Shown piece after piece: positions 8,818 to 17,717 of a stretch of 34,257 nucleotides of DNA. Positions within the stretch are counted from its first letter, which is position 1. Every line of letters starts with the position of its first letter. A model generated the notes under the pieces. That model did not search any database and had not been told where the DNA came from. It saw only the letters and a list, made by a program, of their open reading frames with translations. The stretch is from an uncultured Alphaproteobacteria bacterium (GTDB taxonomy: Bacteria; Pseudomonadota; Alphaproteobacteria; RF32; CAG-239). Made by a program: the position numbers and the translations under genes. The stretch lies in the NCBI GenBank assembly GCA_944393715.1, contig CALYBB010000041.1:1-34257 (forward strand), in the 5' to 3' direction.

Positions 8818-9741
8818 ATGAGCGATGTTGGTATTCCGGAATTTAGCGTAACGGCAGAGGATGGCGTCGTGTGGACGGCATCTTGGGATGGTAAGGGCAA
8901 TATCTCTTATCGCGGCGTTGATAAGGATGGTAACAAGGTCTCAGGAGGTGCGCCGTCAGAAGTTGTTAAAGCCGCCAAAGATTACGGAGCCGGTTTGGTT
9001 CATTCGGAAGAAAAAGGATCTGAAAATGATAATAAACCAAAAGATGGCGCCATTGCTCAAAAAGAACAGAAACGTGAAGAAGACGGTAAGGTCAATCGCA
9101 TGAAAAATATTCGTGAAAGATATGGCGCTGACATTTTTTCTTATGATTCCAAAACAGGTGAAGTAAAAGCTTTTAAAAATAACGAGGCAAGAGGCTTTTT
9201 GGGGCTGGGGAGAAAAAGGACAGAGATTCCTTTGTCAAAAGAAGATAAGGTACTTCTAAAAGAAAATTTTGATAATTGGATAAAGAAAAAAAACAATTCT
9301 TCGTTAAAGTCTTTAACTAAAGGTGAGGCAAGGAGCCTTGGTGAGGAATTTGGAGAAGCATGGCAGAGAATGAAAAAAGACGGCTATTTGGCTTTTGTGC
9401 GGCTGATGAAAGATTTGTATAAAGCCAGTAAGCTTATTGTCAAAGGGAGATTTCGCGAGCTGCGTGACAGGGCGGCGCTGCGTGTTCATGATAATTTGTT
9501 AGAGCTTGGAGTTTTTAATGAAAGAACCGAGGAAAGGGTGCGGTCGGCCAATAAAAAAATTGAGGAGAGGCTTGGTATCAAAGATAGGCAAGAAAGTGCA
9601 GGAATTGTGGCCAGAACGTATGGAAAGCCGATAAAAGATATCCGCCGGATGTTTAACCGGCTGCGCGGACGGAACAACAATCAGGCCGTGCCAGTTACGG
9701 TGCGGACAAATGGCGGCAGAACAGGTGGTAATAGCCGCTGA
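8818..9741 (+). CDS. Hypothetical charged protein, related in motif to the 8241 gene product
   Basis: The start is ATG at 8818, with AGGAG at 8806-8810 seven bases upstream; an in-frame TTG at 8803 overlaps that ribosome site and is unlikely. The 307-residue product is very basic and highly charged, with no signal peptide or membrane span. The middle holds IFSYDSKTGEVKAF and IPLSKEDKVLLKENF; the C-terminal half holds GRFRELRDRAALRVHDNLLEL, echoing the neighbouring gene. The last 40 residues are Arg/Asn/Gly-rich (NRLRGRNNNQ...), which may bind nucleic acid or be disordered. I do not recognise a family. It has its own strong promoter and a strong terminator. Confidence 0.65.
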   Translation: MSDVGIPEFSVTAEDGVVWTASWDGKGNISYRGVDKDGNKVSGGAPSEVVKAAKDYGAGLVHSEEKGSENDNKPKDGAIAQKEQKREEDGKVNRMKNIRERYGADIFSYDSKTGEVKAFKNNEARGFLGLGRKRTEIPLSKEDKVLLKENFDNWIKKKNNSSLKSLTKGEARSLGEEFGEAWQRMKKDGYLAFVRLMKDLYKASKLIVKGRFRELRDRAALRVHDNLLELGVFNERTEERVRSANKKIEERLGIKDRQESAGIVARTYGKPIKDIRRMFNRLRGRNNNQAVPVTVRTNGGRTGGNSR

Positions 9742-9753
9742 GTGGTTTAATAA

Positions 9754-9787
9754 AAAACCCCTTGGAGAGAAAATTCCGAGGGGTTTT
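9754..9787. terminator. Bidirectional intrinsic terminator
   Basis: AAAACCCCT (9754-9762) pairs with AGGGGTTTT (9779-9787), with additional GGA/TCC pairing inside. The T-run on the plus strand and the A-run on the left allow termination of both the 8818 gene and the convergent typA. Confidence 0.85.
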
Positions 9788-9793
9788 GTTTAT

Positions 9794-11611
9794 TTACATC
9801 ATATCTGGTTTGGCGCGCTTGCGGGCCAGCGGGTCGAGAATTCGTTTGCGCAGGCGCAGGGTTTTGGGTGTTACCTCCAAAAGTTCGTCATCTTGAATAT
9901 AAGACAAGCCTTGTTCCAGCGTCAGTTTGCGCGGCGGTACCAAATCAATTGCCTCATCTTTGCCGGCGGCGCGGATGTTGGTCAGCTGTTTGGCTTTGCA
10001 GGGGTTGACTTCCAGATCGTTCGGTTTGGTGTGTTCGCCGATAATCATGCCGGTATAAACCGGAACCCCAGGGTCAATAAACATCGGGCCGCGGTCTTGC
10101 AGCTTCCACAAAGAATAGGCAACCGCGGTGCCGGTTTCGGAAGATATCAATACACCGTTGCGGCGGCTTTCAATCTCGCCTTTGTAGGGTTCGTAGTCTT
10201 TAAACAACCGGTTCATGACGCCGGTTCCGCGGGTGTCAGTCAAGAACTCCGAATGGTAACCGATGAGTCCGCGTGATGGGGCGTTGAAAATTAAGCGGCA
10301 TTTGTTGCCGGCCTGAGAGGGTATCATCTCTGTCAATTCGGCGCGGCGGCGGCCGAGTTTTTCAACCACGGCACCGGAAAATTCTTCGTCAACATCAACC
10401 ACAACTTCTTCAATCGGTTCGAGAAGCTGGCCGTTTTCATCTTTTTTCATCAAAACCCGCGGGCGAGAAATCGACAACTCAAAACCCTCACGGCGCATGG
10501 TTTCAATCAAGACGCCGAGTTGCAGTTCGCCGCGGCCGGCAACTTCAAAAGAATCACTGGAGTTGGTGCGCGAAATTTTTAAGGCAATATTACCCTCGGC
10601 CTCTTTACACAAGCGATCCCAAATCATGCGCGAGGTAACCTTGTCGCCTTCGCGGCCTGAAAGCGGCGAATCGTTAATGGAAAAGGTCATGGCCAAAGTC
10701 GGCGGATCAATCGGCTGCGCTTTAATCGCTTCGGTGACTTCCATAGCGCAGATGGTGTCGGCCACCGTACCTTTAACAACGCCGGCCACGGCGACGATAT
10801 CGCCGGCATGGGCAACCTCGAGGCTGTCGCGATTTAAACCACGGTAGGCCAGAATCTTGGAAATCCGCACACGCTCAATTTCTTTGTTGCTGCCGTCTAA
10901 GATCTTGACCGTGTCGTTGACGTGCAGGGTGCCGGATTGAATTTTACCGGTCAGTAGACGGCCGATAAATTTGTTGGATTCCAGCGTGGTTGCCAGCATT
11001 GAAAAAGGCGCGTCAGGCTGGCAGTTGGGCTCCGGAACATAAGAACAAATCATTTCAAACAGCGGGGTTAGGTCTTTCTTTTCATCGTTTAAGTCTTTAA
11101 CCGCCCAGCCGCTACGACCCGAGGCATACAAAACCGGAAAGTCAAGCTGCTTGTCATTGGCATCTAAGCTGACGAAAAGATCAAATACCTCGTTTAAAAC
11201 TTCATCGCAACGAGCATCCGGTTTGTCAACCTTGTTGATGACGACAATCGGGCAAAGGCCGAGTTTCAAAGCCTTACCGAGCACAAACTTGGTCTGCGGC
11301 ATCGGACCTTCGGAAGCGTCCACCAGCAGAATAACGCCGTCGACCATTGACAAAATACGCTCAACCTCACCGCCGAAATCCGCGTGTCCGGGGGTGTCAA
11401 CAATATTGATATGCATACCGTGCCAGTTAACCGAGGTACATTTTGACAAGATGGTTATGCCTCTTTCGCGTTCTAGCTCATTGCTATCCATCACGCAGGT
11501 TTCGACCTGTTGGTTTGCCCTGAATGTTCCGCTTTGTTTCAACAGGCCGTCAACCATTGTGGTCTTTCCGTGGTCGACATGGGCTATGATGGCGATATTT
11601 CTTATATCCAT
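9794..11611 (-). CDS. typA: Translational GTPase TypA/BipA
   Basis: The 605-residue protein has the full EF-G-like architecture. The G domain carries G1 AHVDHGKTT (10-18), G3 DTPGHADF (about 72-79) and G4 NKVDKP (about 126-131). Beta-barrel domain II, domains III and V, and a BipA-specific C-terminal domain ending KRAKPDMM follow. BipA binds the ribosome and aids 50S assembly, growth at low temperature and stress adaptation. The length is typical. The start is supported by AGGAGAAAAAGAAATG. Its upstream region carries two tandem copies of a 110-bp palindromic element that may lie in the transcript leader. It ends at a terminator shared with the convergent 8818 gene. Confidence 0.96.
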   Translation of the reverse strand: MDIRNIAIIAHVDHGKTTMVDGLLKQSGTFRANQQVETCVMDSNELERERGITILSKCTSVNWHGMHINIVDTPGHADFGGEVERILSMVDGVILLVDASEGPMPQTKFVLGKALKLGLCPIVVINKVDKPDARCDEVLNEVFDLFVSLDANDKQLDFPVLYASGRSGWAVKDLNDEKKDLTPLFEMICSYVPEPNCQPDAPFSMLATTLESNKFIGRLLTGKIQSGTLHVNDTVKILDGSNKEIERVRISKILAYRGLNRDSLEVAHAGDIVAVAGVVKGTVADTICAMEVTEAIKAQPIDPPTLAMTFSINDSPLSGREGDKVTSRMIWDRLCKEAEGNIALKISRTNSSDSFEVAGRGELQLGVLIETMRREGFELSISRPRVLMKKDENGQLLEPIEEVVVDVDEEFSGAVVEKLGRRRAELTEMIPSQAGNKCRLIFNAPSRGLIGYHSEFLTDTRGTGVMNRLFKDYEPYKGEIESRRNGVLISSETGTAVAYSLWKLQDRGPMFIDPGVPVYTGMIIGEHTKPNDLEVNPCKAKQLTNIRAAGKDEAIDLVPPRKLTLEQGLSYIQDDELLEVTPKTLRLRKRILDPLARKRAKPDMM

Positions 11612-11624
11612 TTCTTTTTCTCCT

Positions 11625-11829
11625 AAATACTCGTCATGTCATAAATCGGCTCTCTTGTGTACCTCTTAATTGTACACGGCGTTCGCCGATTTATTTCCAG
11701 CACGAGCATTTATGAGAAAAAGGCTCGTACCGGTAAATACTCGTCATGTCATAAATCGGCTCTCTTGTGTACCTCTTAATTGTACACGGCGCTCGCCGAT
11801 TTATTTCCAGCACGAGCATTTATAAGAAA
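11625..11829. repeat. Two tandem copies of a ~96-110-bp nested palindromic element
   Basis: Copy 1 starts at 11625 and copy 2 at 11735 (period 110). Over the first ~96 bases they differ only at 11682/11792 and 11713/11823. Each is a nested inverted repeat. In copy 1 the outer arms are AAATACTCGT (11625-11634) / ACGAGCATTT (11702-11711, one mismatch), the middle arms ATAAATCGGC (11641-11650) / GCCGATTTAT (11685-11694, perfect) and the inner arms GTGTAC (11657-11662) / GTACAC (11672-11677). The element abuts the typA ribosome site. It may be a dispersed palindromic repeat (REP/MITE-like) or a structured leader. Confidence 0.85.
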
Positions 11830-11929
11830 ACTCGTGCCGTGGTAATATTTCGAATATTGCAAAGTTGTCCACACAATACACTTTTGAAATTAAATTTCAA
11901 TAGCTTAATTGCGGCGGAAATTAAAAAAT
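11830..11929. promoter_or_regulatory. Probable typA promoter region with palindrome
   Basis: The segment is AT-rich. It contains a 17-base palindrome TTGAAATT-A-AATTTCAA at 11884-11900. On the minus strand, TTGAAA followed after 16 bases by TATTGT is a plausible promoter for typA lying upstream of both palindromic repeat copies. The promoter match is only moderate. Confidence 0.35.
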
Positions 11930-12955
11930 TTAAGCTCGTTTGCCGTAGGACAGCAATTTGTTTCTAACCAAGCCTCGCAAAGATACCTCGGGGCGAGCTC
12001 CGTAGTGGCCGATGACCTCGGCGGCGGCGATTGAGCCGATGATAGCACAAGTGCCAAGTGAACGCCCTTGAGTCAATCCGTAGAGGAAGCCGGCAGCGTA
12101 TAAATCGCCAGCGCCGGTGGTGTCAACGACGTTTTCGACCGTTTCGGCCTCAACAAAAGTTTTGGTGCGGCCGTTGACAACAACCGAACCTTTGGCGCCG
12201 CGAGTAACGGCGGCAATTTCGACCATCGGCTTGATCAAATCGAGGCATTTGTAAAAATCTTCGCCTTTGAATAAAGCGCAGATTTCGGCATCGTTGGCGA
12301 ACAAAATGTCGACATGTTCTTTGATGAAAGAGATTATGGCTTCTTCTTTGTTGCAGACACAACTGACATCAGACAGCGAAAAGGCTACTTGACGGTTGTA
12401 TCTATGGGCAATATCTGCGGCTTTGGTAGCGATTTCCATGCCGTGTTCATAATCCAGCAAATAACCTTCAAGATAAGTGATGCGGCTGGCTTTGATGATA
12501 TTTTCGTCAATATCGGCGGCGCTTAGATAAGTGCTGGCGCCGAGGTAGGTAAACATTGAACGCATGGCATCTGGCGTAACCAAGACGATTGAGCGACCAG
12601 TTACGGGTCCTTTGTTTAGTGGAGGGGTAAAAAAATCGACGCCGGCCGCACCAATATCGCGGGTAAATTCTTGTCCTAAAGCGTCGTCATGAACTTTGCC
12701 GATAAAGGCAGGGGCGCCTCCCAAAGAGGCTAATCCGGCAACGGTGTTGGCAGCAGAGCCTCCTGGAACTTCGCGTTCAGGAACAATATCGGCGTAAATT
12801 TTGCCGGCAGCCTGAGCGTCAAGCAGAGTCATGCAGCTTTTGGGTAGGTTGCGTTCGGTTAAAAAACGGTCGCCGACTTTGGCTAAAACATCGACAATGG
12901 CGTTGCCGATGCCGGCAACATCATAGTAGGTGGTGGTTTCAGTTTTTTGTATCAT
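11930..12955 (-). CDS. PfkB-family carbohydrate/nucleoside kinase (adenosine kinase-like)
   Basis: The 341-residue cytoplasmic kinase has the ribokinase fold. The PfkB signature 1 region is VPGGSAANTVAGLASLGG (about residues 64-81). Signature 2, DTTGAGDLYAAGFLYGL (about 274-290), contains the catalytic Asp of GAGD. It phosphorylates a sugar or nucleoside hydroxyl with ATP. The N-terminus YYDVAGIGNAIVDV and the overall length match the adenosine-kinase-like branch common in Alphaproteobacteria, but substrate cannot be fixed from sequence alone. AAGG lies eight bases before the ATG. A terminator separates it from the upstream ferredoxin gene, so it probably has its own promoter or depends on readthrough. 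Confidence 0.85.
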   Translation of the reverse strand: MIQKTETTTYYDVAGIGNAIVDVLAKVGDRFLTERNLPKSCMTLLDAQAAGKIYADIVPEREVPGGSAANTVAGLASLGGAPAFIGKVHDDALGQEFTRDIGAAGVDFFTPPLNKGPVTGRSIVLVTPDAMRSMFTYLGASTYLSAADIDENIIKASRITYLEGYLLDYEHGMEIATKAADIAHRYNRQVAFSLSDVSCVCNKEEAIISFIKEHVDILFANDAEICALFKGEDFYKCLDLIKPMVEIAAVTRGAKGSVVVNGRTKTFVEAETVENVVDTTGAGDLYAAGFLYGLTQGRSLGTCAIIGSIAAAEVIGHYGARPEVSLRGLVRNKLLSYGKRA

Positions 12956-12976
12956 TGATTTGCCTTAAAATTTAAA

Positions 12977-13009
12977 GAACCCCTCTTTCATAAACGAAAA
13001 GAGGAGTTC
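12977..13009 (-). terminator. Terminator after the ferredoxin gene
   Basis: The inverted repeat GAACCCCTCTTTC (12977-12989) / GAAAAGAGGAGTTC (12996-13009), with one wobble and one bulge, lies between the ferredoxin and pfkB genes. On the minus strand the stem is followed by TTTAAATTTT. Confidence 0.6.
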
Positions 13010-13036
13010 CTGCGATTAATTTTGAAAAATTAAATA

Positions 13037-13276
13037 TTACTCATTTGCGTTGGGCAAATTTTTGGCATTTTCCTGAGCATACTTAATCCATTTTTCGTCA
13101 GCTTCATCCTCAGAAGTGATGGCATCCTGCGGGCATTCGGAGATGCAGACGCCGCAATCAATGCAGGTGTCGGGATCAATGACCAGCATGTTTTCGGCTT
13201 CATGAAAAGCATCGACCGGACATACTTCGGCGCAGGATTTGCATTTAACGCAGGAATCATTTACAACAGATACCAT
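13037..13276 (-). CDS. 2[4Fe-4S] ferredoxin (FdxA-like)
   Basis: The 79-residue protein has two cluster motifs: CVKCKSCAEVCP (Cys9, 12, 15, 19) and CIDCGVCISECP (Cys38, 41, 44, 48). Both are CxxCxxCxxxCP, so two [4Fe-4S] clusters are expected, rather than the 3Fe/4Fe pair seen when the first motif is lengthened. The C-terminal tail (DEADEKWIKYAQENAKNLP) resembles the FdxA family of Alphaproteobacteria. It is a soluble electron carrier whose partner cannot be inferred. GGAG precedes the ATG by seven bases. It is divergent from htpG. Confidence 0.92.
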   Translation of the reverse strand: MVSVVNDSCVKCKSCAEVCPVDAFHEAENMLVIDPDTCIDCGVCISECPQDAITSEDEADEKWIKYAQENAKNLPNANE

Positions 13277-13347
13277 TTTTTAACTCCAGTTGTTGATTAA
13301 AAATCAGCCCTTAATTTAGCTGTTTTGAAAAATAAATCAAGTATAAT

Positions 13348-13378
13348 CTTGCATTGAGGAAAAAAAATCACTAACTAA
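13348..13378 (+). promoter_or_regulatory. Putative heat-shock (RpoH-type) promoter of htpG
   Basis: CTTG at 13348-13351 and ACTAACTAA at 13370-13378 lie 22 bases apart start to start, about 45 bases before the htpG ATG. The identical pair at identical offset precedes groES (24657-24687). CTTG is the expected core of an RpoH -35 element. A separate TATAAT at 13342-13347 has no convincing -35 partner. Confidence 0.65.
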
Positions 13379-13422
13379 AAAGGCAGCTTGGAGATGTTTC
13401 TTTGTTTCGGGAGGTTTTTGTT

Positions 13423-15264
13423 ATGGCTGATAAAATAGCTTTTCAGGCCGATGTGAGCAAAATGCTTGATATCGTGATTAATTCTTTATATTCGGAAAAG
13501 CAGATATTTTTGCGCGAACTGATTTCAAATGCGTCGGATGCCTGCGATAAATTGCACTATCTGGCGTTAACACATCCGGATATTGCCAAAGCTTCGGGGG
13601 CTTTTAAAATCACTATTACACCGGATGAAAAGGCTAATACCTTAACCATTGCCGATAATGGTATTGGTATGAATAAAGAAGATTTGATTAATCATCTGGG
13701 GACGATTGCCAAATCCGGAACGGCGGAGTTTGTGAAAAATGCCGGCGAAAATGGTTCGGTCTGTGAGCTTATCGGGCAATTCGGCGTCGGGTTTTATTCG
13801 GCTTTTATGGTGGCGGACAAAGTGGAAATCCTGACGCGTAAAGCCGGTGAGGACAAAGCCTGGAAATGGGTATCCAACGGGATAGACGGCTTTGAGATTA
13901 CCGAAGCCGAAAAAGAGGTTAACGGTACCGAAATAAAGCTCTTTTTGAAAAAAGACGAGAAAAATTATGTCGATACCATTTATCTGCGGCAGATTATCCG
14001 TACATATTCGGATCATATTGCTTATCCGATTGTTTTAGACCTAGGCAAAGCCGGAGAGGAAACGGTTAATACCGGATCGGCTTTATGGACGCGTAACAAG
14101 GCCGAGATTACTAAAGACCAGTATCGTGATTTTTATCGCCATATTTCGCATAATTTTGACGAGCCGTGGCTGACGCTGCATTTTAAGGCCGAAGGTAATA
14201 TTGAGTATACCGGACTGCTGTTTATACCGGAAACGGCACCGTATGATTTGTTTCAGCCGGATCGTAAAACATCTCTTAAGCTGTACATCAACAAAGTGTT
14301 TATTTCCGACAAAATTGAGGATTTGATGCCGAATTATTTGCGCTTTGTGAAAGGAATTATTGACAGTGCGGACCTGCCCTTGAATATCTCGCGCGAGATG
14401 CTGCAATATTCGCCGTTGTTAGAAAAAATCAAAGCCGGAACGGTTAGCCGCTTGTTGAAAGAGCTGAAAAAACGCGTCAAAAATTATGATGATTATATGA
14501 AGTTCTGGCGCAATTTCGGTATTGTGTTAAAAGAGGGAATCTACGAAGACTTTAAAAATCGCGAAGAAATTGCCGGAATATCTTATTTTTATTCAACACA
14601 TGATGTTGAGAAGCTGACTAGTTTGGATGATTATATCAGCCGCTGCGGCAAAGATCAGAAAGTCATTTACTACATTACCGGTGATGACATCAATGTTTTG
14701 CGCAACAATCCGCAACTGGAGGCTTTTAAACAAAAAGGAATCGAGGTTCTGCTCTTGAATGACCCGATTGATGAATTTTGGCCGCAGGTTTTGCCGAATT
14801 ATAAAGGTTATGCGGTGAAGCATATTGCGCAGGCCGATGCCGATATGTCTTGGAAGAGAGAAGAGAAAAAAGCCGATGAAGGCAGCTTAAACAAGCTTTG
14901 TGAATTTATGCAAGAATTGTTAAAAAAGGAAGTCGGTAAAGTTCAGCCGACTGAAAAACTGACGACTTCTCCGGTTAGTTTGACGGTTGAAAACGGGCAG
15001 ATGAGCTTGCATCTGGAGCGCTTGATGCGTAATCACCAGCAACAGACGGCTTTTGCTTCGACACGGATTTTGGAGCTTAATCCTTATCATCCGCTGATTA
15101 TCCGACTGGCAGACATGTTGGCGGATGAGATTAACAATGCTAAGGTTGAAGAAGTGGCAAGAGTGTTGTTAGATCAAGCCAAGGTAGCTGAGGGTGAAGC
15201 AATATCAGATCCATCGTTTTATGCCGAAAAAATCAGCGGCTATATTTTGAAAGACATTGCTTGA
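13423..15264 (+). CDS. htpG: Chaperone HtpG (Hsp90)
   Basis: The start is ATG at 13423 with GGGAGG at 13409-13414; an in-frame TTG at 13402 lies before the ribosome site and is rejected. The 613-residue protein has the GHKL ATPase domain (LRELISNASDACDK, DNGIGM, GQFGVGFYSAFMVADK), the middle domain with the SREMLQ catalytic-loop Arg, and the C-terminal dimerisation domain. It is the cytosolic ATP-dependent Hsp90 chaperone and has near-typical length. The promoter shared with groES suggests heat-shock control. Its stop lies five bases from the convergent ftsK stop with no visible terminator between them. Confidence 0.97.
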   Translation: MADKIAFQADVSKMLDIVINSLYSEKQIFLRELISNASDACDKLHYLALTHPDIAKASGAFKITITPDEKANTLTIADNGIGMNKEDLINHLGTIAKSGTAEFVKNAGENGSVCELIGQFGVGFYSAFMVADKVEILTRKAGEDKAWKWVSNGIDGFEITEAEKEVNGTEIKLFLKKDEKNYVDTIYLRQIIRTYSDHIAYPIVLDLGKAGEETVNTGSALWTRNKAEITKDQYRDFYRHISHNFDEPWLTLHFKAEGNIEYTGLLFIPETAPYDLFQPDRKTSLKLYINKVFISDKIEDLMPNYLRFVKGIIDSADLPLNISREMLQYSPLLEKIKAGTVSRLLKELKKRVKNYDDYMKFWRNFGIVLKEGIYEDFKNREEIAGISYFYSTHDVEKLTSLDDYISRCGKDQKVIYYITGDDINVLRNNPQLEAFKQKGIEVLLLNDPIDEFWPQVLPNYKGYAVKHIAQADADMSWKREEKKADEGSLNKLCEFMQELLKKEVGKVQPTEKLTTSPVSLTVENGQMSLHLERLMRNHQQQTAFASTRILELNPYHPLIIRLADMLADEINNAKVEEVARVLLDQAKVAEGEAISDPSFYAEKISGYILKDIA

Positions 15265-15269
15265 CGGGT

Positions 15270-17540
15270 TTATTTTAGGACTTCGCGGCGGCCGACATGA
15301 TCTGCCGGTGAGACGATGCCTTCGTCTTCCATACGGTCGATGATAGAGGCGGCGCGGTTGTAGCCGATGCGCAGCCGGCGTTGGATGTAGCTGATGGAGG
15401 CTTTGTTGTCGTTTTGAACGATCTGGACGGCCTGCCGGTAGAGGTCATCGTCGCTGCCGGAGCCGAAGTCGCTGTTGTCGAATACGGCGCCGCCTGAGGC
15501 GCCTTTAGAATCGGATAATTCGCCTTCAGTAACGCCTTCAACATATTCTGGTTGGCGCTGGTTCTTCAAAAATTCGACAATTTTTTCGACCTCACTGTCT
15601 TTAACAAAAGGCGCATGGACGCGCAGCGGCCGCTGGCCGGCCGGCATATAGAGCATGTCGCCCATGCCCAAAAGCTGCTCGGCGCCTTGTTCGCCCAAAA
15701 TGGTGCGGCTGTCAATTTTGGAAGTTACCTGATAGCTGATGCGGGTCGGGAAGTTGGCTTTGATGGTGCCGGTAATGACATCAACCGACGGACGCTGGGT
15801 TGACATGATTAAGTGGATGCCTGCGGCGCGCGCCATTTGCGCCAGACGCTGAATGGCCGCTTCGACGTCTTTGCCGGCAACCAGCATCAGATCGGCCATT
15901 TCGTCAACCACGATGACAATATAGGGCATCGGGGTTAAATCGAGCTCTTGTTCTTCAAAAATCGGTTTGCCGGTTTCCATGTCAAAGCCGGTTTGCACGG
16001 TGCGGGTGATTTTTTCACCGGAAGACCGAAGTTCCTCAAGTCGTTGGTTGTAGCCGGTAATGTTGCGGACATTGAGTTGCGCCATGGCTCGGTAGCGGTC
16101 TTCCATTTCTTTAACCGCCCATTTGAGGCCGATAACGGCTTTTGACGGATCGGTAATAACCGGCGTCAAAAGGTGTGGAATGCCGTTGTACATTGTAAAT
16201 TCAAGCATTTTAGGGTCAATCATGATAAGTTTGCATTCTTCCGGTCGCATCTTGTATAAAAGAGAAATAATCATTGAGTTGACGCCGACGGATTTGCCGG
16301 AGCCGGTGGTGCCGGCAACCAAAAGGTGCGGCATTTTTGCTAAATCGGCATAAGTGTTTTTGCCGCCGATGTCTTTGCCGAGACTGATGGTTAAAGCTGA
16401 TTTTGAATTTTTAAAGTCATCGCTTTCAAGCAGATCACGCAAATAAACGATTTCCCGAGTTGTATTTGGCAGTTCAATACCGATGGTATTGGAACCGGAA
16501 ACAACCGCGATGCGTACCGAAACGGCGCTCATTGAACGGGCAATATCGTCAGACAAACCAATAACTCGCGCGGTTTTGGTGCCAGGTGCCGGTTCAAGTT
16601 CGTAAAGAGTGACAACCGGGCCGGGGCGGATGCGGACGATTTTGCCGGAGATACCAAATTCTTGTAACACCTCTTCAAGTTTGGCGGCAATTTTATCCAG
16701 CTCTTTTTGGCTGACATGCTGCGTGTTTTTATCTTTGCCGACGGACAGCAGCTCAATATCCGGAAAAATGTAGCCGTCATCAGGCTTGGCAATTTTCTTT
16801 GCGGCCGTTGCCGGTGTTGCCGATTTTGGAGAAGACGGATGTTCTTTTGCCAGTTTGGGCTCCTGACGGTGTCGGGGTGCGCGTGAAGGTGTGATTTTGG
16901 TTTCTTTTTTTGCGAAGATTCTGCCAATTTTTTTGCTGCCGCCAATTAAGTTCTTCAGGCATAAGGCAAATCCCGAAAGTATTTTTTTCATCAGCCTATA
17001 CCAACTATTTGGCGTGATGCCGCAGGCAAAGTTAAAGGAAACAAAGGTTAAAATAAACAACAGGGCGGCGAGTATCCATTCATTGTAGGCAAAATCGTAA
17101 ATTCGCGTACTCAAAGACAAAAATTCGCGGCTGAAAAAGGCGCCGATATTGCCACCGGTTTTGAAACCGTCAAGAGTGCCGACAATCAGATTAGCGAGAG
17201 AGGACAGACAAACGGAGCCGAATAAAAAGGCAAAAATACGGCTGTAGGGGCGCAAAAAAGTTTTATAACGGATAATTTCATATCCCCAAACTAACGGAGC
17301 AATTAAAAAAATGGGTAGAGCCACTCCGGACCAGCTGAGAATCAGACTCGAAACATAAGCTCCGGACATACCGAGCCAGTTGCGGGGAGCGGCAGAAGAG
17401 GCAATATTGTAGCCGCTGTCGGTATTGTCGTATGATAAGCAAGCAAATATTATTGCCAGAGTTATTCCCACGGTGATAAAGCCCAGCCCTATGACGGAAA
17501 GGTTGGCGAGAAGAGATTTTTCTTTTTTGCGTTTAGCCAT
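15270..17540 (-). CDS. ftsK: DNA translocase FtsK
   Basis: The 756-residue protein has an N-terminal membrane domain of about four helices (residues 14-175), a short Pro/Lys/Ala linker (about 200-255), the RecA-like motor and the gamma winged-helix domain. Walker A GTTGSGKS is near residue 410 and Walker B IVVVDEMADLM near 537. The gamma domain (LYRQAVQIV...YNRAASIIDRMEDEGIV) reads KOPS sequences and activates XerCD at dif. FtsK couples septation to chromosome segregation. The linker is far shorter than in E. coli, as is usual for Alphaproteobacteria. AGGA precedes ATG. It converges with htpG. Confidence 0.96.
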   Translation of the reverse strand: MAKRKKEKSLLANLSVIGLGFITVGITLAIIFACLSYDNTDSGYNIASSAAPRNWLGMSGAYVSSLILSWSGVALPIFLIAPLVWGYEIIRYKTFLRPYSRIFAFLFGSVCLSSLANLIVGTLDGFKTGGNIGAFFSREFLSLSTRIYDFAYNEWILAALLFILTFVSFNFACGITPNSWYRLMKKILSGFALCLKNLIGGSKKIGRIFAKKETKITPSRAPRHRQEPKLAKEHPSSPKSATPATAAKKIAKPDDGYIFPDIELLSVGKDKNTQHVSQKELDKIAAKLEEVLQEFGISGKIVRIRPGPVVTLYELEPAPGTKTARVIGLSDDIARSMSAVSVRIAVVSGSNTIGIELPNTTREIVYLRDLLESDDFKNSKSALTISLGKDIGGKNTYADLAKMPHLLVAGTTGSGKSVGVNSMIISLLYKMRPEECKLIMIDPKMLEFTMYNGIPHLLTPVITDPSKAVIGLKWAVKEMEDRYRAMAQLNVRNITGYNQRLEELRSSGEKITRTVQTGFDMETGKPIFEEQELDLTPMPYIVIVVDEMADLMLVAGKDVEAAIQRLAQMARAAGIHLIMSTQRPSVDVITGTIKANFPTRISYQVTSKIDSRTILGEQGAEQLLGMGDMLYMPAGQRPLRVHAPFVKDSEVEKIVEFLKNQRQPEYVEGVTEGELSDSKGASGGAVFDNSDFGSGSDDDLYRQAVQIVQNDNKASISYIQRRLRIGYNRAASIIDRMEDEGIVSPADHVGRREVLK

Positions 17541-17717
17541 AGTGATTCCTCGTGTGAAATAAAAGCCGTTTTGTTGTCATGACGGCGCCATTATAAAGCG
17601 TAAATTATCAATAATCCATTAATGCTTTTTATAACTGTTGCAAAGGACTTGACTTTTGATGGTTGTTCACGCAATCTTGCTGTAGTGGGAATTTTTGATG
17701 AAAGAAGGATGAAAGAA

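Noticed and set aside
9710..10276. Open frame on the plus strand, 188 codons, antisense to typA
   Set aside because: It is fully explained by the complementary strand of a strongly conserved GTPase gene and begins inside the 8818 gene and terminator.
11767..11967. Short plus-strand frame across the palindromic repeat
   Set aside because: It reads through non-coding palindromes and into pfkB antisense; no ribosome site and no recognisable protein.
17622..17717. N-terminal extension of fabG
   Set aside because: FabG proteins begin a few residues before the Rossmann TGAAGGLG motif; the ribosome site fits ATG 17718 (or 17709).
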